NCBI GenBank assembly: GCA_021495925.1
Contig: JAKEKT010000013.1
Location: 1 to 64,000, forward strand
From: Diplodia intermedia
Taxonomy: Eukaryota; Ascomycota; Dothideomycetes; Botryosphaeriales; Botryosphaeriaceae
Length of the DNA stretch: 64,000 bases
Direction: 5' to 3'
This document shows, one piece after another, positions 24,600-36,184 of the stretch. A program made the translations under genes and the position numbers. Within the stretch, counting starts at the first letter, position 1. Every line of letters starts with the position of its first letter. The notes under the pieces are model-generated. The model did not search any database, was not told the origin of the DNA, and saw nothing but the letters and a program-made list of their open reading frames with translations.

Positions 24600-25310
24600 A
24601 ATTATTAATCTAAAACTAATTTCGTAATTCAAACCGTAGTTTTATTTTACTTAACTAATTTAAGGGCTAAACTTATAAACTAAATATTAACCTCTTAAAA
24701 GTAATTTAATTTAAGTAATTTAGTGCGTAAAATATATCGTAAGAACGGTAGATAGCCTCGTTAGACTACGAAGAATTATATTTTATTAAGAACGTACGTC
24801 GAATTACTTACTTTTACGACGAGAACGCTCGATATACGAATATTAGTACGAATCGTAAGATAAATATATATAATATTAAGCTAGATTACGTTCTTTTAAT
24901 CGAAGCTAAGCCTATTATAGAAGGCTCTAATCGTATATAGTTAGCGCCCGCATAGACTATATAAGCTATATAGCGGTAGACTTAATACCACGCTAAGAAT
25001 CGTAATACTAGTAGACGGCGACGGCGGTAACGGCGATATTAGTAGTAGTAGAAGTAGTAGTAGAAGTAGTAGTAGAAGTAATAGAAGAAGATTTAATATT
25101 ATAATAGCGGCGATAGTAGTAGTAGAAGATTAAACACTAACGATAGACGAGAAATTAAGTCTTATAAAACTTAATACTATATTAAGAATCGTAATCTAAT
25201 TATCTAAGTAAATTATAAGTAAATTAAACTAAAATGCTAAGAAGATAAATTAAGTTAAACCACCGCCTAAGCGCTTATAATTTTATATCGAGAATTACTT
25301 AAATTGTTTG
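24600..25310. repeat. AT-rich RIP-mutated block that truncates the DUF2235 gene
   Basis: Composition matches the transposon blocks (TpA-rich, CpA-poor), but I recognise no transposase or pol motif. It includes an (AGTAGTAGA)n-type microsatellite at about 25038-25090. The 16-base sequence CAGCGTTCACGATTGC at its left edge (24578-24593) recurs inverted, with one C-to-T difference, at its right edge (25317-25332). The identity of the element is unknown. Confidence 0.55.
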
Positions 25311-26338
25311 CGCTTAGTAATCGTGAACGCTGGTTATAGGCGGCGATAGATGGGCATCGATCGTCTCGCAGCTTGCAGGTCGCAAAGTTCATGATTCTCT
25401 GCCACTTTAATAGGGTGACTGGTTGATGTACGGCCACAGCAATTTGAATTGATAAACCCCAGACTTCGAAGCCATGTCACATGGCGGGAATATTCTATGG
25501 CTCCTTAAGTTATTCAGAATGGGCCGAGTTTGCATGTGCGATCCGGTGGGAGTCAGACGTGCATCTGGACCGTCGATACTAGGAGTTGATTGGGAATGCC
25601 CCCTTTTAGCCTAGTCGGGCGGACCGCATGTCCACGGAACATAGCTTTCCAAGTTACACTACTACAGTCTCTCCCGCTCCCCTGTTCTGCAGCGCGATCC
25701 TCATCCCATAAATGCCAGGGTGCATCATAGAGCTAAAGACATCTATTGCGTAACGGACCCGCTCCGACTTCTACCCCGCTTCCTATCAGCTGTCACCCCC
25801 ACCGGCTACCTGCCTTGTAAAGCTTAGACTCAGCCCCAGGCGCCGGCAGAATCGATAAAGCAAGCCCTGTCTGTTCTGCCCGATGACGTCGTGAGAGTCG
25901 AAAGAATCTTGCCACCGACACAACACTCTAAGATAAAGACAGTCAACCCTACTAGCCGGCCAAACAGCGCTCAAGCCTCCACCACGTAAGCGAAAAGTGT
26001 CCTCCATTGAAGAAGATGAGCAGCTCAGGCCGAGCGACAGTTATGTGAGCCCTCCGCAACCAGTGCAAAGCCTTGGACTCGTGAAACCAGCAAGAATACG
26101 CGCTGTCGTTCGACGCTACCTTGAAATCTGAGTGGGCTGCAAGCTGTGCACCCTCCATCATGCCGATGGCGATAGTGGTGGTAGTCATGATCAATGCGCC
26201 ACAGGGACAAAACGATCGATGTGAGAGAGATATTGATAACTATACGAGAGAGGGCCATAAGTTCGCTCCACGAAGGACAAAGCCGGGCACTCTCTATCGA
26301 CCAAGCGAAATCTACCTCTTCTCATTGCGAGTGCTGGT
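25311..26338. other. intergenic, no supported gene
   Basis: Ordinary base composition. Short open frames only, none with domain or splice support. Confidence 0.5.
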
Positions 26339-26895
26339 TCAGGTGTCACCCGTCATCCTCATCTCGTTCGGGGTAATGACTCCATTGCCATCTTTGTCGT
26401 GCCTACCAACCCATCAATACCTTGTGTTGGGAAGGAGCAGGTCAACTTACTTGTGGAAGCGATCGATGTACAAGCCCATGTTCAGACCCGGCCTCATATA
26501 CGCCATGTACTGAGCCATGGTCACGTTGCCAGACGAGTCGACATCGGCTGCAGCGAACGTTTCGTCGTCATCCGCCGATGAGTCGTCTCCACTTGTTGCA
26601 TCCCGTTTGGCCGCACTGGCCCCACGACAACCTGGATTGGTGGGAGAGTAAGCAGGGCGAGTGTCGAACAAGACATATTGGTGGGAGCCAGGGAAATGCG
26701 CATACCTCCGTCACAGTTGCAGCAGAAGATGTTGCATCCGCCGACACCGCAGCACGGCGTCCCGTCGGTGCCATCGCCGCACTTTTGGATGCACGATAGT
26801 CCGGGATCGGGCAGGCATGGACCCACTCTGCAGCAGTCTGCGAGGGCCATGGAGGCTGAGGAAAGAGAAAGCAAGAGATGGTAGAGGTAATGCAT
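26339..26895 (-). CDS. secreted cysteine-rich protein with C-terminal EF-hand pair
   Basis: Three exons (26895-26706, 26631-26451, 26402-26339; introns GTATGC...CAG of 74 bases and GTAAGT...TAG of 48 bases) encode 144 residues. Residues 1-19 form a signal peptide (MHYLYHLLLSLSSASMALA). Residues 21-65 hold twelve cysteines, including three CC pairs, suggesting a compact disulfide-bonded domain. A Lys-Arg at 72-73 is a possible Kex2 site, followed by an acidic linker. Loop 93-104 (DVDSSGNVTMAQ) is a weakened EF-hand with Gln at position 12. Loop 126-137 (DKDGNGVITPNE) is a canonical calcium-binding EF-hand. Only splicing makes the second EF-hand visible. A TATA sequence lies about 85 bases upstream. 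The combination suggests an extracellular, possibly calcium-responsive, effector-like protein, but the function is not known. Splice sites and frame all agree, so the model is strong. Confidence 0.8.
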
Positions 26896-28159
26896 TCTTG
26901 CAATGTATGAGACAATTCGGAGTCAAAGAACCTGTGGTTTGGTGCTTGCAGTCGACCTGTAGCTGGCTACGTGCAAGTTTATATAGACCAGCCACGACGT
27001 CCGACTTCCAAGAATAGCAAAGAAGCGTACGTATCAGCGCGCCATGAGTTGCACGGCCATCGGGATTGTACAATCTTGCATCGCCTTCGATGGTTGTTGT
27101 AACCAGTGCGAGGTAAACGATGACCATATCAGTCGGAGCACAAAGGTGTTGGTATTACTCAGGACGCCATTCCAGAAGGACAAGATTTGGAATTACGGCG
27201 TTTTAGTTTGGTTGAGAGCTCGAATTAGCTACGTGTGGCATCCGGAGGTACTTCACAGATCAATGACCAGCCTGGAATATGAACCAATCTGGAACAGTCG
27301 GAAAATGTTGGGCGAATTTGTAGTAGCAAAAGTACAGCATGGCAGGACGTGAGAACTGCAGCCAATCCTCCAGGAATTGGATCCCTGCAGGGCATGAGAA
27401 CGCAGGAGGTGTTGCAAACGTGAGTTTGGAGGCTGACTGACGCGTCTGCACATCCTGCGAGCACTGCGCCGCAGTGCCACATGCCGAAATAGCCCAATTG
27501 CAAGACCACTGCGGCCGGGCGCATTACGACGCTGAGCGCCTTCTCCCCCACGAAACGCCCCCATATTCCACTGGCGCCGCTCGGCCGAATCACTGCGGAG
27601 AGATGAAATAAGCCGCGATAAGTAAGACGCGTCGAACCATTGCGCCAATCAAGAGGAATTGTAGATCCTCTTAGCGCTTACGTCGGGGAGTTGTGTCATT
27701 GATCTCTGTCACGGTCACGAAAATCTGGCTGCATGGTTGAGATCATTTTGAGGGTGTAAAGCTGCAGCACGGCGACGCGAATTTCAAAGGCTCCGGTCGG
27801 ATCAAAGCTGTTGCAAGAAAGCACTCGAAACAAGAGACCGTTCCGCTCCCTGCTGTTTAGAAAGATTGGACTCCAGCACGCTTGCGACCCCGGTAGCGAC
27901 AATATGTACAGCTATCAACAAATACGTATAGATATCGAGGCTGGGAAGTCATCCACGTTGGTCTTACATCGATGTACATTCGCGAGTCCTCAGGATCAAT
28001 CGTGCAACACAATATTTTGTTGAGACATAAGCAACTACGCACATCTACACCAGGTTTTCACTGCCGCTGACAGCCGTCGTGGTCCTAAGCAGTCCGTCTT
28101 CGCATTGTGGGGCATGAAGACGCATGGAAGTGCAACGGTCAACAAGCATACGTTTGGGC
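26896..28159. other. intergenic, no supported gene
   Basis: Apart from the promoter next to 26895, I see only unsupported short frames on both strands. Confidence 0.45.
26978..26986 (-). promoter_or_regulatory. TATA box of the EF-hand gene
   Basis: TATATAAAC on the minus strand, about 85 bases upstream of the ATG at 26895. Confidence 0.4.
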
Positions 28160-28919
28160 TCACGTGGGCTCGAAGATGTTGATGGAAAAGGACGCGTCAC
28201 CACCCACCTGCATGACGGGCGCCAGTAGTACTCCATCGAGATCCGGCATGTTCGTTTTCTCGCGGGTCGGACATCGATATCTGCTGCCGGTGGCTATGCT
28301 TCCGTCATCCTGGCGTGCGTTGCAGCATGGAAACAAGGGGTGACATGTGAGATGGTTAGCGCCCGAGGTCAATGTGGTTAGAGGTCAAAGGCGTTATGGA
28401 GGAGCTTACCAGTGAGTATCTTCTTCTTGGGCTTCTCCCACTTCGTCTCCTCCGAAAGTGGAGGACGCGGACTACTATGTACGGCCAACCAGACTAAGCA
28501 CCACTCGATCTTCGTATCGGCCGGCTCATAGCGTGGAACGACATGATATCTCTCGGTATTTTTTAACAGCACATACAGCATTTCAGTCTCTCCCTTGGAG
28601 CCGGAGAGCTTAATCTCGACGGGCTTGAGGGCGTTGGACCGGACCTTGCTGGGGCGGCACTTCCCGGCGCTCGAAAAAGGGGGGTGGCATCATCGTGTGC
28701 GTCAGCTTGTGGTGTTGTCGATTTGCATCCGGAAATGCTCGGGCTCGTTGGGGAGCTGCTCGGGGACCACCATGTGGTACGAGGTCTGCCACAGCGCTCA
28801 AAGTGCGGCGTCTCAATGTTCCAGGCATACCCGACCTTCTCGCGGATGGCGGCTCCGACGGGATCGCCGGGTAACTCGTAGTCGACTAGGGGCCAGGACG
28901 CCGTTGGCATGATCGACAT
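28160..28919 (-). pseudogene. conserved fungal protein of unknown function, broken by frameshifts
   Basis: The start at 28919 reads MSIMPTASWPLVDYELPGDP and continues to the ETPHFE segment. The sense of the protein then moves to another frame (ALWQTSYHMVVPEQLPNEP...RMQIDNTT), to a third (KLTHTMMPPPFFERR), and back (KCRPSKVRSNALKPVEIKLS...RYHVVPRYEPADTKIEWCL...KWEKPKKKILTG). A GTAAGC intron probably follows, then a last exon ending DLDGVLLAPVMQVGG...IFEPT with a stop at 28160. There is no room for introns at the three frame changes, and each is explained by a single-base insertion or deletion. Either the gene is a recent pseudogene or the assembly has homopolymer-type errors here. I recognise no domain. 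A TATA-like sequence is about 80-90 bases upstream. Confidence 0.55.
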
Positions 28920-29650
28920 GGTTCTGCGATTTGAGGCGTGGGTGGGGAGGGGCAGCTGCGATGTTGCTTCGTGGGCATGAGTCGTGAAATACATATATTT
29001 ATATACGAGCATGAGACTTCGAACGATAAGCGACCCTGGATCGGGATGTAATGAGTCAGAGCCGAAACGTGCATAAAGTTTCCACGTGGAAAATGTCAGG
29101 CAGCAGATGACACTTGGTACGTGCGGAACTCAGACATATTGACTGGAAACGTCGTATGCCATATCGCTTGCAACAGCATCCTTACCTTTTCAGTGTCTCG
29201 TAGCGAAGCGACCGCTGGTGCAAAAACAGAAAGGGGCACAGCCGGGCCGGCCCGAAAACGACTCTCGCTATGCGGGCCAGAATCTGCATGAGGAGCCTGT
29301 ACATAACGGAACCGTGACACAGACTTCTACCCAGGCGTGTCGAGCTGACTCGTAGTGTCAGGGGGTACCCGAATGCCCTCCCAGTAAGAAGACGACTGTA
29401 AACACCAGGACATCCGAGAAGATCAACAGCCGCCGCCGAGGATGCAGCCTCTTTGAGCGTTCAGGAAGCATGGAACCAATTTGTAGGGTGAAACCCGAAA
29501 GATTTCATAGATCAGATTTCATTCCGAGGTATTATAAGCAGGATAAACGAGCGCATGTGTGTCAAATACAAGCACGAGTATAATGCATCTAGCAGGTTGA
29601 AACAGAAACGCCCCTCGCACCAATCCATCTACCCGGGTCTCGCATCCCAT
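28920..29650. other. intergenic, no supported gene
   Basis: Promoter side of the 28919 gene and terminator side of the 29651 P450. No further coding signal. Confidence 0.5.
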
Positions 29651-31544
29651 CTACTCGGCCTTCCTCTCCTTGAAGCGCAGCATCAGCTTCTGCAGGGTAA
29701 GCGTCCACTGATCCCTGCTGCCCTCGATGAAGGCCTTGCCGTCCTCGCCGTCGGCGAAGCTGACCTCGAACTTGGCGATGGAGCGGGCCAGGACGCTCTT
29801 CAGCTCCCAGATGGCGAGCTTCTGGCCGACGCAGTAGTAGGTGCCGACCTGGAAGGGGAACCAGGCGGCGCGCTCCTTGAGCAGGCCGGCCTCGGGGCTG
29901 GTGGCGATCCAGCGGTTCGGGATGAACTCGTCGGCGCGCCCGAAGTAGCGCTCGTCGCGCTGGATCACCCACTGCGGCATGTACACCACCGTGTTGCCCG
30001 GGATGTCGATGTCGCCGTACTTGGCGTCCCGCACGTACAGCCCCTCGGGCGGCGTCACGCGCGGGTTGCCCGACGGGATCGGCGGCTGCAGACGCAGCGT
30101 CTCGTTGATGATGGCTTCGAGCAGCGGCACGCGGTCGAGGAGGTCCGGGGTGAGCGAGGCAGGGTCCGCGAGCGCGCTGGCGGGCACCATTTCGACGATG
30201 GACGCGTGCAGCTCGCGCTGGATCTCCGGGTACAGGCTGAGGTAGTAGAAGAAGTTGGTCATGGTGGCGGTGGCGGTGTCGCTGGCGGGGGGTGGTCAGC
30301 ATGGGGCATGTGTTGGGGGTGAATGCAGGATGTACGTACGCTCCGGCCATGACGAGACTGCGAGTGTCGTCGTCGAGGCCCTCGATGGTCTTAGCTCCCC
30401 ACGGCTTCTTTTCCTCGAAGGCTTGGATGAGCCACGCCAGGACGTCCGTCGGTGCCTCGGGCTTCTCTTCCGTGTTGTTGTGGAGAGCCTAGGCGAGACG
30501 GATCAGTGTCTGCTCGGCTCGCTCTGTGCTTGCGGGAAACTCACCTTCATCTTTTCCCTGACCAAGTCCCTGCAGTACCGCGCGTAGGGCTCCATGGCGT
30601 TTTCGAGAGGCAGGTATCCCATGAGGTTGCCCAGCCACGGGACGTGCTTCAACAAACCAAGGGCGAAACCGAATTCGTGCATTTGCTTGATGGCGGCGTG
30701 GTCGGAGGCTTTGCGCAGGCAGTCGAAATCGCGGCCAAAGCCAACAACGCCCATGATGTCGTAACCGAGCCAAGAGATCCAGTCGGTAACGTTCACAGGC
30801 TTGTCGAATTGAGGCTCAGACAGGCGGTTGAGGAAGAGCGAGATGGTATCTTGCATGGCACCGTTGTACCTGGCGATTTCTAGAAGATGTCAACAGAAGA
30901 ACACATGACGGGATCGAGGCGGCTGACGTTGCGGTGTCATGGAGATTTCCCACGCCCTCCTTCCGCGGCGGTGGTCTTCCTGATCCATCTTGAAGGGGAG
31001 GCCCTGGCGCTCGATCCTGGTCTCGGCCATGCCGTAGAAGTTGCCTTTTCCGCAGGACATGATCTGGCCGATCGGGGAGATACGGGCAATGGACAGCTCG
31101 CGGGGGCCTGTATGCGCTGTTATTATCGAGCTCCATGGGACTTGTGTTCGGGTTCTTCTTACCCGTGCGGACAACATCTCCGTACTGCTGATGCAACTTC
31201 TCGACCTCGAAGTGGTACTGAATCTTGCGCGACAGGTACAGAGAGTAGAACTTGGAGATCTTGGCTCCAAGCGGGCCAGGGAACTTGCGGAGGCGATGGA
31301 AGAACAGGCGGTAGACGATGGTCGATGCTACCAGGGTCGAGGTGAAAACAAACGAGAAAATGACCAGGGACAGTGCGGCCTGGAGGAAGCCTCGCTGCTG
31401 GGAGTCGACATAGAGACCGCCAAGCGCAATGGCGGAGAGACCGGCAACGGTGTGGGGGATATAGAAGTCCAGTTCGACGAGCTGGGTGGCGGCGTGGAAA
31501 GCCACGCCAAGGACTGCGGGAGCAGCCAAAGTAGCGAGCGCCAT
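29651..31544 (-). CDS. cytochrome P450 monooxygenase, membrane-anchored
   Basis: Five exons (31544-31163, 31107-30928, 30879-30545, 30488-30340, 30281-29651) with introns of 48-58 bases join to 558 residues. The N-terminus has two or three hydrophobic segments before the proline-rich hinge FPGPLG (about residue 88), so it should sit in the ER membrane. P450 marks in order: RTGPRELSI, HRRGRRAWE (C-helix), AGADTAT on the oxygen-binding I-helix (completed only by splicing), ETLR (ExxR), FIPNRW (PERF-like), and the heme loop FQVGTYYCVG with the thiolate at Cys499. The loop has Tyr where most P450s have Arg two residues before the Cys. That substitution is also known in other fungal P450s, so I do not read it as loss of function. 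The substrate is unknown. No obvious pathway partner is adjacent. Confidence 0.9.
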
Positions 31545-32899
31545 GATGGAGACGGCGAGAGTGGAATGTGCAGCGGAGGTGCGACCGCCGCAGTGTAGTT
31601 ATTAATACGTGCGGCCGTGGCCCATGCTGCGGCACAGCGGGCGGGTCTTGCCAACACGAACGGTGCCCCACCCCATGGTCTGAGCAAAAGCCGATCCGCC
31701 CTATTATTTTACCGAGACAGATGCCGGAGCAGGGTCGACGATTGCACCGGTAGCTAATCGGCGGCGGGTGATTGGGCAGCCAACACGAGAGCGGAAGCGC
31801 AGCTGCTCCACCGTCGAAAGATAGGGCCAATTGCGGATGTACTGTGAAACGGTGCGGCGGAAAGGCTAGTCAGGCGTAAAGGGGTTCACAGCGATCACTG
31901 TGGAGGGTGTTCCCCAGGTGGTAAGTGTGCCTCCGCAAGCGGGGAATTTCATTATGCAGGAGCCAAACAAGGCGTCCAGCCACAAATCAGGCGGGGCCCA
32001 GGATCACAGACCCTTGCAAACAATATTCCGTCGCGCTGGGCCTCGACCGATTTTCCCACGGCGCGCGAGTCGTGCGGCTGGAAAGCGGAAAAACGCCACC
32101 ACACGCGGCATAGCGCAGCATCCGCCGAGTCAGGGCGGCCACATCTGGCTGACCCGACGCGCGGCTTGGTCCAGCAATCGGCCGTTGAAACCGCCGGACC
32201 CCCTTCCAGGCGCACCCCTCCATTGGCTGCGCGCGGGCGGTCAGAGGAACATCAAATCTCTGCCGTCGGTGCCTCTCATTTGGCGCTCGAGAAGATGGTT
32301 TTCGGCTACGATCAGCCCTACGAACGAACTCCTTAAGCGGGCCCGTCGCCACGTGTTGCGCCCAACCAAACTTTCCAGAATGCTAGCCCGCAATCTTTTT
32401 TTGGCTTCACGTCACTCGCTGGCCCGGCCCGCTAGTGTCGAGTATCGCTCGCATGAACCGTAATCGCTAAATTAGAGCTCATGTCCCTGAAAGCCTCGGC
32501 CATCTCGTAACTCTGACCGGTGTTTTGGAAGGAAGGGTCTTCGCCCTGGCACCAAGCGTTTTTTGAACTCATGAACTGGATCGATTGCTCTTCGTAGGGT
32601 CAGGGGGCAAAGGATTCTACTAATATACACGCTAAACCGTTTTGGGTCACATTCGACATTCGTCTATTTACCGTGTGCTGTCCGACTCAAACAGACAAAC
32701 GTCTATGCAAAACAAATCCGCCATGTCTGCCAAATAAAGATAGTGACAATAGTAGTGGCTGTTGGGTCAAAGGAGACGGATGGTGAAAACCATCAAGTGT
32801 TTAACGATGAGTTGCAGACACTTCAAAAGAAAATAACCTATAAGCTACCACCATCAAGAAAGCCAACGCCGTTGATCTCAAGGCGACGATTACGCAATC
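31545..32899. other. intergenic, no supported gene
   Basis: GC-rich upstream region of the P450 followed by ordinary sequence. An open frame at 31900-32463 on the plus strand has no recognisable feature. Confidence 0.5.
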
Positions 32900-34996
32900 T
32901 CAGCCAAGCCTTACTACTTTAGTCACGGGAGAAGAGTTCTTCCATGCGCGCTCGTCTATACGGCCGAGCCCCGCCCGATACACTATTCCGCCCTCCCAAG
33001 CCAACAACAGCACGTTTTGGTACTTGTACATACCATTGAAAGCCGGTCTCGGTCTTTCCCATTCTACAAATGATCCACAATTCTCCTCCAGGATGTAGGC
33101 TGCGATTTCTCCTCTGCTAACCGAGATGAAGTCATACTGAGCCAGATTTTTCCAATCCTCCGTGGCCTGGGAAAAGATAGGATGAGAGCCGTTGTGTAGT
33201 TGTACGAAGCCGCATTCGACACCGAAAGAACTCATGATTGATGCCACGTGAATGTGTACATTGTCGGAAAATGTTCCGCTACTCAGTCCAAAGCGCGCGA
33301 GTTCCGTTGTCACCATGAGATACGGGTTTTCCGGAACCGGTATATCTCCCATATCTTCAGGTTCGTGGAAGCGTGCCGTATGGAACGTCGAAGGCACGGC
33401 TGGGGAGAGATAGCGTTCGATAGTTGTCAAGCGGTGGTCGCTTGTTTGTTTCGAGTACCAGTTCTCTGTCGAAATCGGACCAGTCCAGCCTGACCAGCAC
33501 CAGCTCGGGAACTTTGACTTGAGGTGGCTGGACGTGAGTGGCGACCTCCTGGAGACGGCATTCTGAGGCTGCCATAGCAAACACAGAAATAAAAACGCTC
33601 TAGGAAGTCCGAAAAGGAAGCCGCCGTCGAAGTTCAACGTCGTTAGAGTTCCAGAGAGGGCGTTGAGCACATCATCTTCGTACGTCAACTGACGTGCAGA
33701 GTACTCCCGCACAATGGTGCAGAAGTCATCCAAGTCTGGATTGGACAAGAGGCCGGCGCAATACGAGTCTTTTGCCAGAGCGGACTGGCTTGGACTGTCG
33801 TAGGAAAAGTTGTGGAAAGGGTTGAAGTCGAACATTTGGAAATAATGCCTGTTGCTGACGCTGTGGTCTTTGATGTCTTCCATCCAGGTCACACAATTGC
33901 AATTCCAGTGCACTCCTTCGTCCAAGAACACCAGTTTCCGCGTCGAAAAAATGCGCTCTTGATACGTCCATGCTCTTGTGTTCCATGTTGATGTTTGCTT
34001 TGATGCCATGACTCGAGTTTCTCCTAGTAGGCTCTCCAATGGCCTCTGCGAAACGAAGTAATCGGATTGCTCCAACCGGATCACGACCTGCTTTATTTTT
34101 CGCGGCCTGATGGCTGTCACTCCTGGAAGCCCCGCGTCTGCGTTTGACCCGGCCGCGGCTACGACAGTGAGAAATGCATTGCGATAGATTTGGTGCATCT
34201 GCCCAATTTGAACGTGCTTTGACTCCTTGTCGTCTTGGATGATGCAGAGTGCATCGACCCATACGTACCTGATGCCTATCGCGGACGCGACATCCATAGC
34301 ATCAGAAACGGTAGCGGGGAGCCTGCAATCTAGTGCCCTGAGACTTCCCGGAGTTTCCAATCGTGAAATGTTGGAACGTGTTGCCTTAAACATTGGTGTA
34401 CTTCCCCATACGTAGCTCACTGCCACATATGCTTCGAAGAACGACCCACTGACAAGGCATTGCTGCCGGATGTCAATGAGCCGGAAAGAATCCGGAGGCT
34501 TTGAGTTGCTGTCCTTTGGTACGCGACATCGCTCCCCATGGGACAGTTCGCACGTCTTGATCCATTTCAACACTCGTCTCGCATCTATCGTCTGGGGATC
34601 CACGCGTGAAGGCTCAATGCCAGACCAATTATTACCCCTCCACGAATCGGAAGATTCAAACGTGATCCTCTGTGGTCGAAGGCGGCGTTCCAGCAGTATT
34701 TTCTGCGTTTCAATCCACCCTTTCCACGATTTGTTCGGCGTGTAAAAAAGGAATAGTGATAGGCCTGGCTGATCTAGTAGCCCTTCGAATGGTGATTCAT
34801 AGCATACTGTGAGCTTTATACCGTCTGAATATGGGTCCTTCCTCAGGAGTCCAGCCCAGTCGTATATCTCTCCGTACCGATCGTAGAAGCATTGTCGAAT
34901 AGTTTTGCAGGTTGTGCAGCGCTTTTTCATGCAGAGCACACCCCAGGTAATACACGAGCGGCTTAGGGACGAGAGAGAGAAATGCGTCGAAGACAT
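32900..34996 (-). CDS. HET-domain (heterokaryon incompatibility) protein
   Basis: An uninterrupted frame gives 698 residues from the ATG at 34996 (an ATG at 34930 is also possible; the frame is open further upstream but has no ATG). An N-terminal CTTC pair precedes the HET domain (PF06985). In order: YVAVSYVWG, LPATVSDAMDVASAIGIRYVW, VDALCIIQDD, IYRNAFLTVVAA, and NTRAWTYQERIFSTRKLVFL with WNC after it. The C-terminal half includes KFPSWCWSGW, the usual PSWSWAS-like motif. HET domains are the death-triggering or signalling part of fungal non-self recognition proteins. The partner and specificity cannot be read from the sequence. No NLR or other partner gene is next to it. The frame is full length and apparently intact. 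Confidence 0.88.
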   Translation of the reverse strand: MSSTHFSLSSLSRSCITWGVLCMKKRCTTCKTIRQCFYDRYGEIYDWAGLLRKDPYSDGIKLTVCYESPFEGLLDQPGLSLFLFYTPNKSWKGWIETQKILLERRLRPQRITFESSDSWRGNNWSGIEPSRVDPQTIDARRVLKWIKTCELSHGERCRVPKDSNSKPPDSFRLIDIRQQCLVSGSFFEAYVAVSYVWGSTPMFKATRSNISRLETPGSLRALDCRLPATVSDAMDVASAIGIRYVWVDALCIIQDDKESKHVQIGQMHQIYRNAFLTVVAAAGSNADAGLPGVTAIRPRKIKQVVIRLEQSDYFVSQRPLESLLGETRVMASKQTSTWNTRAWTYQERIFSTRKLVFLDEGVHWNCNCVTWMEDIKDHSVSNRHYFQMFDFNPFHNFSYDSPSQSALAKDSYCAGLLSNPDLDDFCTIVREYSARQLTYEDDVLNALSGTLTTLNFDGGFLFGLPRAFLFLCLLWQPQNAVSRRSPLTSSHLKSKFPSWCWSGWTGPISTENWYSKQTSDHRLTTIERYLSPAVPSTFHTARFHEPEDMGDIPVPENPYLMVTTELARFGLSSGTFSDNVHIHVASIMSSFGVECGFVQLHNGSHPIFSQATEDWKNLAQYDFISVSRGEIAAYILEENCGSFVEWERPRPAFNGMYKYQNVLLLAWEGGIVYRAGLGRIDERAWKNSSPVTKVVRLG

Positions 34997-36184
34997 TGTT
35001 GCAAGCAATGAAACGGAGTAGGGATCCCTGATGAGTATGATAGTTGAACGATGAAGATGAGAAGCGAAGCGGCTCCATGGAGTATTTCCCAGAGAGGGTT
35101 CTAATATTTCCGTGTGGAGCTTGCGGGTCAGTCTCCACAACAGAGCTACGTGTCAAGAGGCTGTGCTGTCCCGCCCCCATTCTCGCCCAACTCGGAACCC
35201 GATCCATCCACCCGGCGCTCCAGCTACAGCAGAATTTTGCCTTTTGGTCGTTGGTGTTGTTGTTATCGCCATCTCCGCCCTGGCATCAATTGCCCCATCG
35301 ATGTCAGCGCTATCACCGCTGGCCAAAGGTGCCCACAAAATATAGGCATAATTGTCGCCGGGTCACTATCCCTCTGATCGAAAAATGGTCAAATAGCCTT
35401 CCTCTGGAACGATCTCTGTGTACTGGGGAGCTGACAGAAAATCTGGTGAAATCTCCCCTATCCGCCATTTGCATGAGACAGACTACTATGCCAGCAATCC
35501 CGCTGCAGTGACAGATGATTAGGTAAAAGCTGAGCGAAGTGCTCCATGGGTGTGAGCTGGTTTCATACGTCTAGACGGATACATAAACCTATGGCAATTT
35601 CACTTTCAACTATGAGTTTGGATAAAGGATAAATATGTTCTTTCTTCCCTCGGCTGCATCCATCGTCACCGAATACGGCGGCCATTCAACGTGCCAAAAC
35701 TGACTGTTCTCTTCCGCCAATGTCAAATTTGCCGAATCACCTTTGTCGACAGCTCCCTGTTACCAACCATCTACGTTACTTTCGCAATTTCCCGTCATCG
35801 CCATCTGTCGGCAGCTTGGGAACACCCTGCTTGAGGCGGTGTCTGAGCGCTGTTGGTGTGTAGACCGAGAGTTTGAGACATGCAAGCAGGGATCCTTCGG
35901 CATCTTTGGAGTGGCTACTGTTCAAGATCAATGGTAACTTATTCATATACGCTCCAAGCAATTTATCGTTGCCCCGATCCCTCAAATCTCCATCTTCAGA
36001 AGGAATTTCATTTACACAGAGGAACGTGGATGGATGGGAAAAACGTCATACATTATTATTACCATCACCCCGCCCGAAGCGAGCAAACCTCTACAAACTA
36101 CAAATAGACGAATCCCCACGGGGACTCGGCGAAGGACACCCCCAAACTTTTTTCCCATCCTCAACCTCCATTTCCAACCCCCGT
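34997..36184. other. intergenic, no supported gene
   Basis: Upstream region of the HET gene. A long plus-strand open frame at 35873-36958 is largely antisense to the secreted-protein gene and is not supported. Confidence 0.5.

Noticed and set aside
25038..25090. Microsatellite as a regulatory or coding repeat
   Set aside because: An AGT/AGA trinucleotide tract within a RIP-mutated block with no open frame; treated as low-complexity sequence.
29555..30322. Plus-strand open frame of 255 codons
   Set aside because: It is antisense to the last two P450 exons; the minus strand carries the clear P450 motifs.
31900..32463. Plus-strand open frame of 187 codons
   Set aside because: No domain, signal peptide or splice continuation; composition resembles non-coding GC-rich DNA.
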